Shown here one piece after another: positions 22,034-35,095 of a stretch of DNA of 64,000 nucleotides. Below the pieces are notes generated by a model. It ran no database searches. It was given only the letters and a program-made list of their open reading frames with translations, and was not told the DNA's origin. This DNA comes from Cryptomeria japonica (lineage: Eukaryota; Streptophyta; Pinopsida; Cupressales; Cupressaceae): positions 142,259,299-142,323,298 of the forward strand of contig NC_081406.1 in NCBI RefSeq assembly GCF_030272615.1, in the 5' to 3' direction. The translations under genes and the position numbers were made by a program. Numbering within the stretch: the first letter of the stretch is position 1; each line of letters starts with the position of its first letter.

Positions 22034-25000
22034 AAATCTCTTCATGGAATGTTAGGGGCATGAATGCCCCTAACAAACAGCGTCTAATTAGACACAACAT
22101 TATAAAATGGAAACATGACATCGTTCTCATACAAGAAACTAAATTAGCCCAGGTAGAAGCTGAGGCTTTTAAAAGGAAATTAGGTCTTCTTAGCTGTGAA
22201 TTTGTGGAAGCCAGGGGAGCTTCTGGTGGTATTGGAATCATTTGGAATCCGCGTAGTATATTATTTTGTCCTATAGCAAGAAATAGAAATTGGCTATTGG
22301 GAAAGGTAATAAGCAAACACAACAATCTCACATTTACCCTAATAAACATTTATGGCCCGACCCCGGATGCAGGAAAGCGCAGAGTTTGGTCGGAAATCTC
22401 GTTTATGATGGGGCTAGATACCTCTTCCCCTGTTATTCTAGGAGGGGACTTCAATGCTATCCTAAATTTATCAAAAAAAAAGGGTGGTATTCGAAGGGAA
22501 CCGCAGTCCTTAAAAGACTTTAGAGAGTGGGTTGCTCATAACAATCTGATAGATATAGAAACTAGTAATGGTGTGTATACCTGGTACAATAGAAGATCAG
22601 GCTTTACACAAATCGCTGAGAGATTAGATAGATTCCTTTTTAGAGGGAACTTGAGCGATCTAGCGGTTAACCTCTTAGCTTCGTTACTCCCATCTTCAGG
22701 ATCTGACCATTATCCTGTCATCCTCAACATAGAGGGAGAGGCTACACCGAGGTGTTGCCCCTTTAAGTTTGAAAAAATGTGGATGCAAAATCCGGATTTC
22801 TATGATCTCGTCTCCAGGTGGTGGTCTGAGGTAAATTTTCAGGGATCAAAGATGTTTTGCCTTGTAAATAAACTAAAACATCTCAAAAGCAAGTTACTGA
22901 AATGGAATAGTGAAGTTTTCAGTAACATTTTTGAAACCAAAATTTCATTAGAAAAAGAAATCGCAGACCTAAATGAAAAAGTGTTTAGACTAGGAATGGA
23001 TCAGGATAGCTTCCTCAAAGAAAAGGAGCTTCTCAGGAAATATGAGGATACGTTAACAAAAGAAGAAATATTTTGGAAACAGAAGTCTAGAGAGAATTGG
23101 CTTCAAAATGGGGATAGGAATACTAAGTTCTTTCACAACAGTACAAAAAACAGGAGGAACACTAATAGTATTCACAAGATCATGAGTAATAATGGTATAT
23201 TACTGGAAGATCAAAAGGACATAACTACAGAAGCGGTGAACCATTTTAAAACCCTGTTCAATTCGGAATCATCCCTTAAAGACGCCAATTTAACTTTGCT
23301 TAGGAATATTCCTAAGATCATAACTGAAAACCAAAACAAAGCGCTTAGCGACAAATTTACAGAATCAGAAGTAAAATTAGCATTGGGGCAACTTAACCCT
23401 GATAAAGCACCTGGCCCCGATGGTTTTCCCGGTTGCTTTTTTCAAAAATGCTGGCACATTATTGGTAAGGAGGTAGTGGAAGCATTGGAAGCTGTTAGAA
23501 ACTCTGGAAGTATTTTAAGTGAGATCAACAATACTTTCATTACTTTGATTCCAAAGAAGGAGGAATCAAGAAATTTTGAAGACTTCCGACCTATTTCCTT
23601 ATGTAACACAATTTACAAACTTTTTACTAAAATTTTAGCGAATAGATTGAAAGGCATCCTCCCTTGCATAATTTCAGAGGAACAGACCGGATTCGTTCCA
23701 GGTAGATCTATCTTTGATGGCATTATTATTGCTCAAGAAGTCATGCACTCGTTACATCAGAATCGATCAGCTGCTATGATGATCAAATTAGACATTAAGA
23801 AGGCATATGATAAAGTCGATTGGAGATTTGTGTGTAAATGTTTAGAATCCTTTGGTTTTTCTAAACAATGGATCAATTTAATATTCGAATGCATCTCATC
23901 TCCCAGGGTATCATTACTTATAAATGGTTCCCCAGCGGGCTTCTTCCAGATATCTAGAGGGATTAGACAAGGAGATCCTTTATCCCCTTTCTTATTTATC
24001 ATAATGGCAGAGGGCCTTGGGAGAATCATTTCTTGTGCTCGTATGAATCAGATTATTAAAGGTATTAAAATTACGAATGGAATGGAGGCCATAACCCACC
24101 AGCAGTTTGCTGATGACACAATGCTGATGGGATGTGCGAATAGGACTGAAGCCATGGCTTTCAAAAGGATTCTTGACATTTATGCATTAGCTTCTGGTCA
24201 GGAAGTGAACAAGAATAAATCGGAAATCTTCTTCTTCAACACTTCGCAAAACATAGAGATAGATATTTGTAATATCTTAGGGTTTGATAAAGGGAAACTT
24301 CCTTGTAAATATTTAGGGATTCCGATGGATAAGGGAAACAATATTAATTCATTATGGAAAGGAATCCTTGAAAAGATGGATCTCAGGTTGAATTCTTGGA
24401 AGAACAAATGCCTCTCTTCGGCTGGGAGGATTACATTACTAAAAGCTGTTATGGCGGCTATTCCGATATATCAAATGTCCTGCCAGCAATTACCTAAAGG
24501 AGCTCGACTAGAAATGGTAAAAAAGATGAGGAAGTTCTTTTGGAATATGAATTCAGACAAAAAGAAATTTGCTTTAATTTCTTGGGATAAAATTAGCCAA
24601 CCTATCAGTATAGGGGGAGTTGGCATCAAAGATTTGGGGGTACAAAACATGGCTCTAGGGGCGAAGTTAGTATGGAAAATGTACTCGGAACCAGATCTTA
24701 AATGGGTAAGGATCCTCAAAGCTAAATATCTCACTAACTCCAACCTTGATAGTATACTGAGGACGGAAATACTACCCAAGGGATCCAAAGTCTAGAATTT
24801 TATGCTAGAATGTAGAGAGGTGATCAGGGATTATCTAACATGGGATATTGCGGAAGGATCTGAGGCACTGTTCTGGGAAGACTCTTGGGGGGGATATTCA
24901 GCCCTAGACAAAATAGGAATAAGCGAAGAAGGTATAGAACATTGCAAATCAATCAGGGGCAGGTATGTTAAGGATTATATCAAGCTTATCTCCAATGACC

Positions 25001-26244
25001 CCGCTTTGGGTTGGGAGTGGAAACCCCTTGATGAGATGAACTTGTCAAATGCAGACAAGGAGATCCTCTGGAATAATTTGAGGCATAGGCATCTATCATT
25101 ACATAGTGGGAAAGATAGGATAATATGGGCGGGTAGTTCTTCGAGCATTTATAAAGCCAAAGAAGGATACTCACTTTTAAAACTCAGACGAGCTGCAACC
25201 AATCCTAATATTCCGATTAGCCTATGCTGGAATAACGTTGGTATACCCAAAGCTGGTATCTTCTCATGGGCAGCTTTCCAAAAAAGGATTCTTACCTCAG
25301 ATTGGTTCTCAAAATTAGGATTCATGGGACCATCGAGATGCCCTCTATGCGAATCAGAGGAAGAAAATGCGGATCACCTAATTCTTAATTGTAGTTTCAG
25401 TCAGAGATGTTGGGAATGGCTTTGCTCAAGCCTTGGTTGGCCGACTCCGAGACCTAGGGACATTTTAGAATGGCTGATTAGTTGGCAAACTCCTCACACA
25501 AAGGATATATATCACTTAGTGTGGACAATTGACCCGACAATCCTCATATGGGAAATATGGAAGGAGAGAAACAGGCGGATCTTTAAAGAATCAAAATTGA
25601 GGGTAGAATCCCTTCTAAATAAGATCGAGGTAACAATTGTGGAAAAAGTCAATAATAGACTAAGACATACACAGGAAAAGTCTATTAATTTAACCAGATG
25701 GGATGAGGTACTTCGATCTAAATGGATGGGTTTGATAATTCCCCCGTTTATTGGGAGTGGAGGTAAACAGGTTGAGATAGATAGGAAGCTAACAAAATGG
25801 GCTCCCCCCCGAAAGGGCTGGGCTAAGCTAAACTTTGATGGTGCTTCCCGAGGGAACCTTGGTGTAGTAGGTATAGGGTGTGCTATTCACCAAGATAACG
25901 GAGTACTAATAGCTAGCATTAATAAGCCTATAGGTGTGGCTTCAAATAACATGGCTGAGTTTTTAGCATTGCGGGAGGGATTGATTATAGCTAAATCACT
26001 CAAGATTAAATATCTGGAAATTGAAGGGGATTCGACGTTAACTATAAATGCAGTCAGGACTAGGGAAGTGTCAAACTGGAAATTGAAAGCAGAATTAAAA
26101 AGAATTCTGGATTTGATCAAATACTTTGAGGAAACTTCGGTTAAACATATTTATAGGGAAGGGAATTCTATAGCAGACAAGTTAGCCAATTTAGGGGCAG
26201 ATGGTAATTCGTATGTCTTTAGGAAGGGTATACCCTCAGATTAA
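22030..26244 (+). pseudogene. LINE ORF2: endonuclease, reverse transcriptase, RNase H; one TAG
   Basis: A 1404-codon frame is intact except for TAG at 24793-24795 (after KGSKV). Residues 1-235 form the endonuclease/exonuclease/phosphatase domain (SWNVRGMN, QETKL, GGDFNAIL, SDHYPVIL). The reverse transcriptase spans about 420-760 (KAPGPDGFPG at about 459, FRPISLCN, GIRQGDPLSPFLF, and catalytic FADDTML at about 692). After the stop come the zf-RVT knuckle CPLCESEEENADHLILNC (about 1104) and RNase H (NFDGASRGNLG at about 1268, EGDSTLTI, HIYREGNSIADKLA). The protein nicks target DNA and copies LINE RNA from the nick. The stop would remove the knuckle and RNase H. Confidence 0.93.
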
Positions 26245-26369
26245 TTTTAGGTGATGGTCGTGTCACCCCTTCATATCACTCCTCTCCAAGTCCTCTCCAA
26301 GTCCCTCATTTATAAGTTCTAGGAAGTGCGGTCACCGTTTCCTTATATCAGCATTTTGGTATACTAAGA

Positions 26370-26735
26370 TTCAGATATATATATATATATACTCACATAT
26401 ATATATATATATATATGTATATATTTATAGATAATCCCATATGTATTTATCATCGGATTGATTCATGTTATATGATGTATTCATATATATATAAATATGT
26501 ACATATATATATATATATATATTCATATATATAGATATATGTATATATATACAATCATATATATATATATATATATATACATATATATATACTCATATAT
26601 ATATATGTGTGTGTGTGTGTGTGGGTGTAAATAGAAACATACACAATTACACACACACATATATACATATATATATATATATACAGGAAGTATATGTATT
26701 TGAGTATGTATATATATATATATATATAAATATAT
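26370..26735. repeat. TA/CA/TG microsatellite cluster in the LINE 3' region
   Basis: Multiple (TA)n runs, interrupted by CATATATAC words and a TGTGTGTG/CACACACA pair near 26606 and 26650, give a sequence able to form long hairpins. Short open frames here are artefacts of the repeat. Confidence 0.9.
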
Positions 26736-28117
26736 TCATATCCATCCATATCTGAACCTTCATATATGCTTGTTTATATCTCTCCTCACCTGTCCCTAGA
26801 CACCCAATTCTGTGTGTGGGTGAAAGGGGCATTTCAGGCGTGTAGAGAGGAGATTGGTAGAAGTCTGGTATGACTGCTCTGGCACATGCAGGTTTCCCCT
26901 CCAGTGCAAGTAGTCTGAGTTAAGATTGTCCTGGGCAGCGAGGGTATAGACTTCAATAAGGAATATATCATGTCTTCTAATGACAATAAGGGACTGCCAG
27001 GCTATGTGTCTTCATGCTAAGGTTACTGGTTTTTTTTGATATTTGGTATTCAAGATTCTATGTATCGGTTAGTGTTGGTAATAATTTCAACATAGGATAT
27101 AAGCCCTGTGTTAAAATTGGGACAGATATCTCTGGTTTCTGTCTCGTTGGCTGTATGACAGAAGAGGATTTTACAGAATATCATAGCATTTGACTTATCT
27201 TGGATTTTGAGATACCCTTTCTCTACCGTGTGGGGTTCCTTCGGGTTCTTACAAACTATTGAGGAATGGGTGGCATGTTTTTTTGTAGAGGTTTTAAGGA
27301 GGGAAGTAGAGGAAAGTCCAGGCTTAGTCATGGATACAAATATTTAGAAGGTTCTATTTATGATAAGACTCTGGACAGTCCCTTTGCTCTTTTGTTGTTT
27401 CACTCCTTTCTCTAGGCATATATATTTCTGTGTGCATATGTATATACTCATGATCCTGGCAGACTCAATGATAGATTATTTCGCATATTGGCATATAAAT
27501 ATACATACATATGCATATGAATATATTTATGTTTTGGAGAATCAGATGTCTGCATAGTTAAAAGTAATTAAGGAACTGATAGAAATTGATCCTTTTCATT
27601 AGTGTAGGTAGAATTGTAGCCTGGATAATCTCTTAAATTGAAACCCAAAAGGTTAAGATGGTTTCAAGTTAAGGGATATCCAGGCTATAATCCTCTTACA
27701 TAAAAAGAAAAGATACTATTATTCATTGAATGATTGTTGCAAATTATTATGTTTACTATGCTTCTAACAGTCTGGCAAAGTAAGTTGCAATAAGGTTTTG
27801 CAGATTCGGGATACAGGACAAAAGTTAAAGCTCGAAGTATTAGTGGATTCACTAAATTTGTGAAGATGGATCCAACCGGAAAAGTGTTGCAAGATTTTAT
27901 GTACAGAAAGAAACTAAAATGTCTAAATAAGATAGCCTCCATCCTCAGATGAGGATTTGTAAAAATTTATAGTTGTTTATAATATCTGATCCCATAAGGG
28001 ATCTGGGCTAGACCGGAGGTTTTCTTATCTCCATTCTTTCCTACCGGTGCCCACACTGAATGGAGATGTAATATTTTTATAAAAGAAATAAATTTTGGCT
28101 TCAGCCTTTTATCGATC

Positions 28118-28133
28118 AAAAAAAAAAAAAAAA
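28118..28133 (+). other. LINE poly(A) tail
   Basis: A run of 16 A follows TTTTATCGATC and marks the 3' end of the LINE. Confidence 0.9.
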
Positions 28134-29069
28134 TGTATTATATTTAAAATGTTCTTTAATTTATAATCAAAATAAACTAAATTTCAATAATATTTTTTTG
28201 GCAAAAAAGATAAATATCCATATTAATTTAATCTTTTATTTAATTTAAACATAATAATTTATTGAATTTAATATGAAAGTAAACACATAGAAGAAGGATA
28301 AATATTATGAACTTTTTTAACAATTTATTTTTAAAAAAATTGATATTTTAAAACAAATTTAATAGTATTAATATTTTTTTATCTATAGCTTTTCATTATT
28401 TAATTACATAAAAATAAATAATTATTTTTAATTTGTATTTCTTATTTAATTTAAACATAATAATTTATCAAATTTAATATGATATTAAACAATCTTTCTA
28501 AACAACCCACAACATTGCCTCATTAAAACATTTAATTTCTCCTTCATCCCAACCTATCTATACTTCCTTTTGATTAATATCTGCATGCTAGTATTATCTT
28601 TGTAAACACTTTTCCCTTCAAATATCTCAAGTGTTATAACTATTATAACCTCTTATATTTATATGTCTACTATCTATGATAATAAAATCCAAAATAGATT
28701 AGTAGATCCTTTTCTCGTCCACTTTCCATTTACATTATAATTAGCTTGGCTTATTTTTTCAAGGATAAGTAAGTAGTTATTTTTCATACCCATGTTATAT
28801 TGATCACATGAATGTTCTCAATCTTTCCATTATATCTAACTTTCAATTTTCTAAGGATTAACCCAATACATTGTAGAAACCAAGGGTTAGATGTAACATA
28901 ATCCTCGTAAATTGAGAATGAAATTACCATAGAATTTTAACTTGATCTTTAACTTCCTCTTTTCTCTTGACCAAGCTCATAAGAGTATTTTTACTGTAGA
29001 CCTAAACTCATGAGGAATTAGTTTCAGTGAGATTCATGTAGGAATTAAATTATTAATAGTCAAATATGA

Positions 29070-29070
<1 letters not shown>
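28134..29070. other. AT-rich DNA, nothing recognised
   Basis: Very AT-rich with short T- and A-runs and no reading frame or terminal structure that I could identify. Confidence 0.5.

Positions 29071-29073
<3 letters not shown>

Positions 29074-29150
<77 letters not shown>
29074..29150 (+). repeat. Compound (TG)n(TA)n microsatellite
   Basis: About 17 TG units lead straight into about 21 TA units. Confidence 0.95.
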
Positions 29151-29152
<2 letters not shown>

Positions 29153-29170
29153 CTAAACCCTAAACCCTAG
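29151..29170 (+). repeat. Telomere-type tract, CCCTAAA x 2.7
   Basis: CCCTAAACCCTAAACCCTAG directly follows the TA run. This is the complement of the Arabidopsis-type telomere repeat TTTAGGG. Confidence 0.9.
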
Positions 29171-30270
29171 CTATAAATTACCTATAAATCACTAAGTGAT
29201 GCCAACTCATTTACCAACGAGACAAAAATACTTTCACCTGTCTCTGGAACAAGAGAATGAATTCTCACCCCAATAAAAACCAAGTGTTCCTCAAAATATA
29301 TAAACAAATATAAGTCACTTTGTTGTTGCATTTGTTGAAATGATAATTAGTATACGACATTTGGACACCAAAGATCATAAAGTCTTCATCTATGCACTAT
29401 AGTGTACAACCTCCACATAGCACAATTTAAATATAGTTGTTAATGTGATATTCACCAAATATTTTATAATTATAGCCACATTAATGTTGCACTAAGAGAA
29501 GCCCTCATGTCACAACAATGATCTAAAGTGGCCCAAACTTTGCATGTACTATGATAGAGTTTATAATAGACATAAAAAATACAACTCATGCATCTAATAG
29601 TAAAACTATTGGATGCTTGCACCATATAAACACTATAGGACTTCTACGATTTGTAAAATAATCACTAATATATACCTACTCTCTAACAAAATGGCATTGA
29701 ATAACCAAATATTTGATCCTGACATAGCAAGAAGGTTATCTACCAGAAAAATTGTAATTTATCATAGTCCAACACTATATTAGTTATATAATTAATAAAA
29801 AAATTCAATAACTATAACAAAAATTACTATTTCAACTACAAATCAAGAGGCAAGTACTCGCCACCATGTGGCACTTGTTATTAGATGTAGCTATTATGGT
29901 TCCAAAAACACGGTACGTTTGCATGGAAAGTGTATAACACGAAAGTTAGTTGCACATTATACACCATTGATTTTGCAAGCTAAGGATGTGATTTTCCAAG
30001 CGGTCAATAATATGATATACGATTTGGTTGTTTTGGAGCCACTTTAGCTTCAGCCTTTATTATTCAATCTTTTTATTATGTTTATTATTTTGAAAAGTGT
30101 AAGAAATATTTATATGTTAATTTTAATAATTTTATTTTGAAATATTAATATATTTAGATAGTTTATAATGTGTATATAAAAATCAGTTTTAATAGTATGA
30201 TCTTATGGCCCGACTCGGTCTATCTTTGATACGCTTGATTTATGATGTATCTTTTTGTAAACTATCTTTA
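29171..30270. other. AT-rich DNA, no gene seen
   Basis: No protein motif, long repeat or transposon end was recognised. It contains many stops in all frames. Confidence 0.5.
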
Positions 30271-30274
30271 ATAC

Positions 30275-31144
30275 AAAAGAATATTGATACCTTATCTTCC
30301 CTTACAATTCGATAAATTGGAGTGCTTGTGGACCATTAGTAATAGCTTAGGTAAGTACAATTGTACTTCAAATGAAACAACCAATTATGAAAACTCCATT
30401 TTTACACATTTATACATTGAAATGGATATCCATAGGTCTTCCTATGTAAATATCACTAGAGGTGGACAATAGATGTTGGAGAAAACCTATCGATTACAAA
30501 AATAGTACTTTCAACTACAAGAAATGGTTTACATCTAATCATTTTGCTTCCCAATGTCAAAAGTTGCAAGCTCGAGAACAGGGTAATTTGCACATTTATA
30601 CATTGAAATGGATATCCATAGGTCTTCCTACATAAATATCACTAGAGGTGGACAATAGATGTTGGAGAAAACCTATAGATTAAAAAAATAGTACTTTCAA
30701 CTACAAGAAATGGTTTACATCTAATCATTTTGCTTCCCAATGTCAAAAGTTGCAAGCTCGAGAATAGGGTAATCATGCCTCGAGTAGCAAGCCCACTAGG
30801 TGGATTGGGGTAAAGCCCCATAAGTATGTCATTCCTCCAAGCACTCAAAATAATATGGCTTCTCCCCAACTTCTTCCAAAAGTCAATCCAAAGACAAGTT
30901 CATCCCCTTCACTTGGTTTGCAAGATCCAAATATTGGGGTTGTGCAAGCAAATAGTATAGATGTAGATATCTCAAAGGCCTCATTAATCTTGTTAGAGAA
31001 AAAAATAGCGAAGCCTACACATTTTAAGATCTCTCCAAAGTCATTGGTGACTTTAGAGGTTGTTGGTAATGAAGAAAGTTCAAAAGAAATAAACAAACAA
31101 GACCCTGATTTCATTCCTAAGATAGGACGTGAATGGACAAATTA
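30275..31144 (+). pseudogene. LINE ORF1 remnant (DUF4283 plus zinc-knuckle region)
   Basis: The frame reads PYLPLQFDKLECLWTISNSL, ENSIFTHLYIEMDIH and then CWRKPIDYKNSTFNYKKW followed by FTSNHFASQC. This corresponds to the end of DUF4283 and the adjoining zinc knuckle of plant LINE ORF1, with the first two Cys of the knuckle lost. A further hydrophilic frame runs to 31144 (MASPQLLPKVNPKTSSSPSL...). A 186-bp tandem duplication (30405-30590, 30591-30776) repeats the knuckle segment in frame. Stops are present in both copies. No ORF2 follows. Confidence 0.65.
30405..30776 (+). repeat. 186-bp tandem duplication in the ORF1 remnant
   Basis: CACATTTATACATTGAAATG at 30405 recurs at 30591 and the copies run in parallel to about 30776 with few differences. 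The period is 62 codons, so the frame is kept. Confidence 0.93.
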
Positions 31145-32044
31145 AAATGAAATAAATTTCCCCTATTAAAAGCCAACCATCAAATGACACTAGGACCATC
31201 AAAGAAAGGAAAAATTGTGAAGAAATTTGTAATACTATAGCACCCTCATTTAAGAGTTGATGCAAATTTTGTTATTATTTATTTATATATATGAGTGGGC
31301 CCATGTCCACAATTTAGCAAACAAAATTTTTTATTTCTTTGTCATCTTTATGTTTATCAATCTTCTTACCTTAGTATAATCACTCCATGTTGATTTTATC
31401 AATTACTTTAAGGTGGGGGCATGCATTCCTCTATGTGTTTATGATGCAAGAACATCTAACAAACAAAGTATGGACATCCATCGACTAGATTTGTAAAGGC
31501 CTTAGACACTTGGTAGGTGTAGTATCAAATCACATAATCATTGTCAAGAATCTATTTACCTATGCCAAAATGGGAACAATGGAGTAGTATATGGATATTC
31601 ATCAAAGCATAATGTAAAGGGTTCTTTCCATAGATTTTAGTGGGGTTGCTTTGGTAGACGTTTGGTGGACATGCAAATAAAAAAAGATATCAAAAAAAAT
31701 CAATCAAGACAACAAAACAAAGAGCTATTTCTACATACTTCATAGTGGAAAACGTGTTTTTTCCATATTTTTTGCAAATGAATTTTATTGCTCACTAAAT
31801 TGATTTTTTTTAATTTTGGACCTTTAAGCTTATAAACTTTTGCCACAATCTCTAATTTTCATTATTTTTGTGTCATTAGAAAGGAATTGAGGATCTCTAT
31901 CATTATACCCATGTATTTTTTCTAGATTCAAATCTAAGTATATTTTATTCAGTTTTTTTTACCATACAACATTATGACTTATTACTTGGACATCTTATAA
32001 TGATTGACAAAACAAATGGACAACATAACAATATTAATGGCATT
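31145..32044. other. No gene recognised
   Basis: Stop-rich, AT-rich sequence between the ORF1 remnant and the retroposed insert. Confidence 0.5.
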
Positions 32045-32058
32045 ATGATTAATTACTT

Positions 32059-32088
32059 TTTTTTTTTTTGAACAAAAGTGGCAAGCCA

Positions 32089-32133
<45 letters not shown>

Positions 32134-32924
32134 GATTCAAGAGCTCAATAGGGAAAGAATCAGGAAGAAAACCCTATATCCTTGCTCAGATACAATGAAC
32201 AAAGAGGAAAAGAGGCTATGAGAAGGAGCCCCCCAAAGATCCAAAGAGATAGATAGAACTTGCCCATAGAACAAGCCTCTTAGAGGTCAAATTTAGAGTA
32301 GCGGGTTGGGACGAGTCCGGAAGAAAACTTTAAAAATGACACCTGCAACCGGTTATCATGAGGACTTGGAAAGCAGAATTCTAGTTGTCGGAACACTGTA
32401 GAGCTGCCACGACCAGTTACCGGTTGTGTTATATCGGAACTTTGATACCAGTATGTTGTCCTCTTGACCGGTTCATAAAAGAAAAAAAAACCCTCCATTT
32501 CCGGTACTAGCCGGCAGGCTAAGAAGGTGACTTCACTACCGGTTTTGTTATACTAGTGGAAATAAACGAATAGACCAACACTGGTAATAACAAGGAGCAG
32601 TCAAAAAATTTCAGGTCATACTAGTTGCCATCAGATTTTCCACACATCAAAATGGAGCATATTCTAAGTAGCAAACAACAAAGCTAAAATTACTTTACTC
32701 GTCCATGGCTGCATCCTCCTGGGTTTGAATTTTAGGGGCATTGGAAGTGGGCTGAAAGGAGTTAGTCCATCCCAAGGCCTCATCTGACACTGGTGCGTTG
32801 AGGTCTGGCAACCTATCTATAGCCCGTCCCCTTTCCACTAGTTGCAAAATTGGCAGATTGGGATCAACGTTTTCTATTTCCAGGATCACCATGAGAGCCC
32901 CAACTTTGATTCTATGAATGATGA
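32059..32924 (-). mobile_element. Retroposed insert with poly(A) and 14-bp target duplication
   Basis: The 14-mer ATGATTAATTACTT occurs at 32045-32058 and 32925-32938. Just inside the left copy a T-run (to 32069) is the poly(A) tail of a minus-strand copy. The insert therefore arose by LINE-type target-primed insertion. It carries the short frame at 32695-32892 and about 640 bp of 3' sequence with a (TA)n run at 32091-32131 next to the tail. It may be a 5'-truncated LINE, a SINE-like element or a processed pseudogene; I do not recognise the sequence. Confidence 0.78.
32695..32892 (-). pseudogene. C-terminal reading frame in the retroposed insert, unknown
   Basis: 65 codons beginning near the 5' end of the insert. 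The text includes VILEIENVDPNLPILQLVER and a Gln/Asp-rich end (PKIQTQEDAAMDE) before the stop, followed by a poly(A)-tailed 3' region. That layout fits the tail of a transcript copied by LINE machinery. No family recognised. Confidence 0.35.
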
Positions 32925-33194
32925 ATGATTAATTACTTATGAATGATTAATATACAATATTAATCATATTTGGAAGTTTCTATCTTTTTTCTATTTTTAG
33001 AGAAATATTAGTTGATAATGGGGTTTTCATTTCAAACTTCTTTGATCATCTTGAAAAGGGGAAACTATAAATAAACACATCTTCGTTAGCTTCATTGGTT
33101 GCCACAATTATATAGTCTTGTTCCCCTTCTTGGTACACCTAGTAATAAATTTGTTTGAAATTGCAAAAGGGATCATTTCTTAGGAGTTACTGCT

Positions 33195-33560
33195 ATGCAT
33201 GTCTATAATGACAAATTGAAGTATATTCTTGATTTTGAGTGTCCTCATGCTCTTTTGACTAAAATTTGGAATATTTATGGAGATCCTGATACTCATCCAT
33301 TCCCAGATGATCCTATTTTAGATTTTCTTTTGCCTCTTCACTTTTCAAAAAATTTACCCTATGACTATGATATTTCTTGGGAGTTTGATTTTTTTGGGGT
33401 ACTTTGAATCTTGAAAGAATGAGGACAATGTTTCTTTAAACATTCTTGATTCTCCTTCAGAGATAGTTGTTCATCCTTAATCTTTAATGATTCCTTATGT
33501 AGAGTCATTGGTTGAGACTTATATCATTCTTATTCAGCAAGAATTCATTGTCTTTTAGAT
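33195..33560 (+). pseudogene. Broken reading frame of unknown type
   Basis: The frame MHVYNDKLKYILDFECPHAL... runs 70 codons to 33407. In-frame-like text continues after stops (NILDSPSEIVVHP, MIPYVESLVETYI). The acidic, aromatic-rich composition suggests real former coding sequence, perhaps retroelement-derived. It ends where the LTR-like block begins. Function unknown. Confidence 0.35.
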
Positions 33561-35095
33561 TTATAATCTCAGTCTAATCTTGGTTAGTTTATCATAATAT
33601 AATGATTATAGTCAAATGCGTTGATTTAGTGCATATCTGTTAATATGGTTTTCGCACCAGTTGTATGTAAGTTGTTTAGTGTTCCAATTTCGTGGTATGA
33701 ATATCGGGCTAACGCTTTCATTAAGTTTATATATGTATGCATGTATGACTCTTGGTTGCAGGAGATTTCAGGTACCACACCACATGAGTGCGAGGTTCGT
33801 CTTCACCTGGATTTGTGGGTTTGAGTGTACCTCTTTAATCCTTAGAGTTGGATTAGGTGGTCGTAAGACCCTAGTTTGACCATAGTCATGCTCAAGTGAG
33901 CATCGTCAGTCATCGTCGGTATTCCCTTTTGGTTGGGTTTGCGAGTCGTCAGTCTGGTTGACCTTCTTGGTTTGCGTGTTTGGTGTGTATGGTTAAATTG
34001 AGTAATTAGTCCTTAGTACTTAATTTGATTAAATATGTGTTTGTGCATTAAAGATTAATGGACTAGATTAAACAGGGTTTCCTTATGTGTTTAATCGCTA
34101 TTTGAATTGCTCGAGTCAGTTTGGTAGCAAGTTCAAGTAAATGGTTAATTTTAAATATTAAATATATTCTGTATATGCTGTTGAAAAAGAAAGTTTTGAA
34201 TTTAATTGCAATAGAATTAATTGTATTATGTTGGTTTTTTAAATTAGAAAGGTTAATTTTAGTTAATTGAAGATGTCAATTTTAGATTGAAAATCAAGTG
34301 AATATATTGATATAGTTGGAAAATAAAGATTTTTGTGATTTATTTTAAATAAAAATTTTAAATCCAAAAATGAGTTTTTTGGTCAAACTTTTCCATATAA
34401 CCTAGACTTTTGGAAAATATTGGGGATGGATATTTTTGGAAAAATTATTGTTGGAAAAATATTTTTGGAGGAAAATTTGGGGGTTTTGGAGGAAGAGAAA
34501 TTTCTTGAGCCTCCAGGTTGGGCTTTCCTCTGACCTTGCCAGGATTGCTGAATCAGGTAGTCCTCTGACTATTTCTTAGGTTCTTGCTTAAAGAAAATCG
34601 TTTTTGGTGTTTATGTAGAAATATGGTTGTAGATTAAGAATATTATGCTTTTGGGAAATAGAGAAATTGTAGTTTGAATTTCTGGATCTTAAATTCTCCT
34701 TGCTTCCTTTCCAAATCTCAAGATGGCAATCTTGTTTGTATAAATGGATTCTCAAAAAAAAATTAAAACCAAATTTTGGGGTTTGGCTGTTCTTGAGAAA
34801 AATTCGTTTAAAACTCCAATGATTCTCTCTTATATAAGTTTAAAAATGGAATTTAGATTGGGGTTTGACAGATGTGATGTTAAAATTGTGTAAATCCATC
34901 TCATTTTGCCAAAATGGTATGGTGTTGGAAAGATTTCCCTTCCCAAATCTGAATATTTGGTAAATGAAGAAAAAAAATATATTTATTTTTAAAATCTGGG
35001 ACTGTATTTTTTTTACTATGCTTTTTTTACAGTAATTTTTTTTTAAAAATATATATATATATAATAAATAAATCAAAAAAAAAATTAATTGTTTT

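Larger units (their letters stand above)
20597..28133 (+). mobile_element. Near full-length young L1-type LINE with poly(A)
   Basis: The order is ORF1 (DUF4283-like), overlapping ORF2 (endonuclease, reverse transcriptase, zinc finger, RNase H), a 1.9-kb 3' region with TA/CA microsatellites, and a 16-base poly(A) at 28118-28133. The end CTTTTATCGATCAAAA is typical of plant L1 elements. Over 5.6 kb of coding sequence I count three nonsense codons and no frameshift, so the copy is recent. The 5' end may be truncated near 20600. Target duplications were not identified. Confidence 0.88.

Noticed and set aside
21799-22349. Minus-strand frames across the LINE ORF1/ORF2 junction
   Set aside because: Shadows of the well-supported plus-strand LINE proteins.
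26555-26832. Open frames of Tyr/Ile repeats on the minus strand
   Set aside because: They are translations of the TATATA/CACACA microsatellite in the LINE 3' region and have no coding support.
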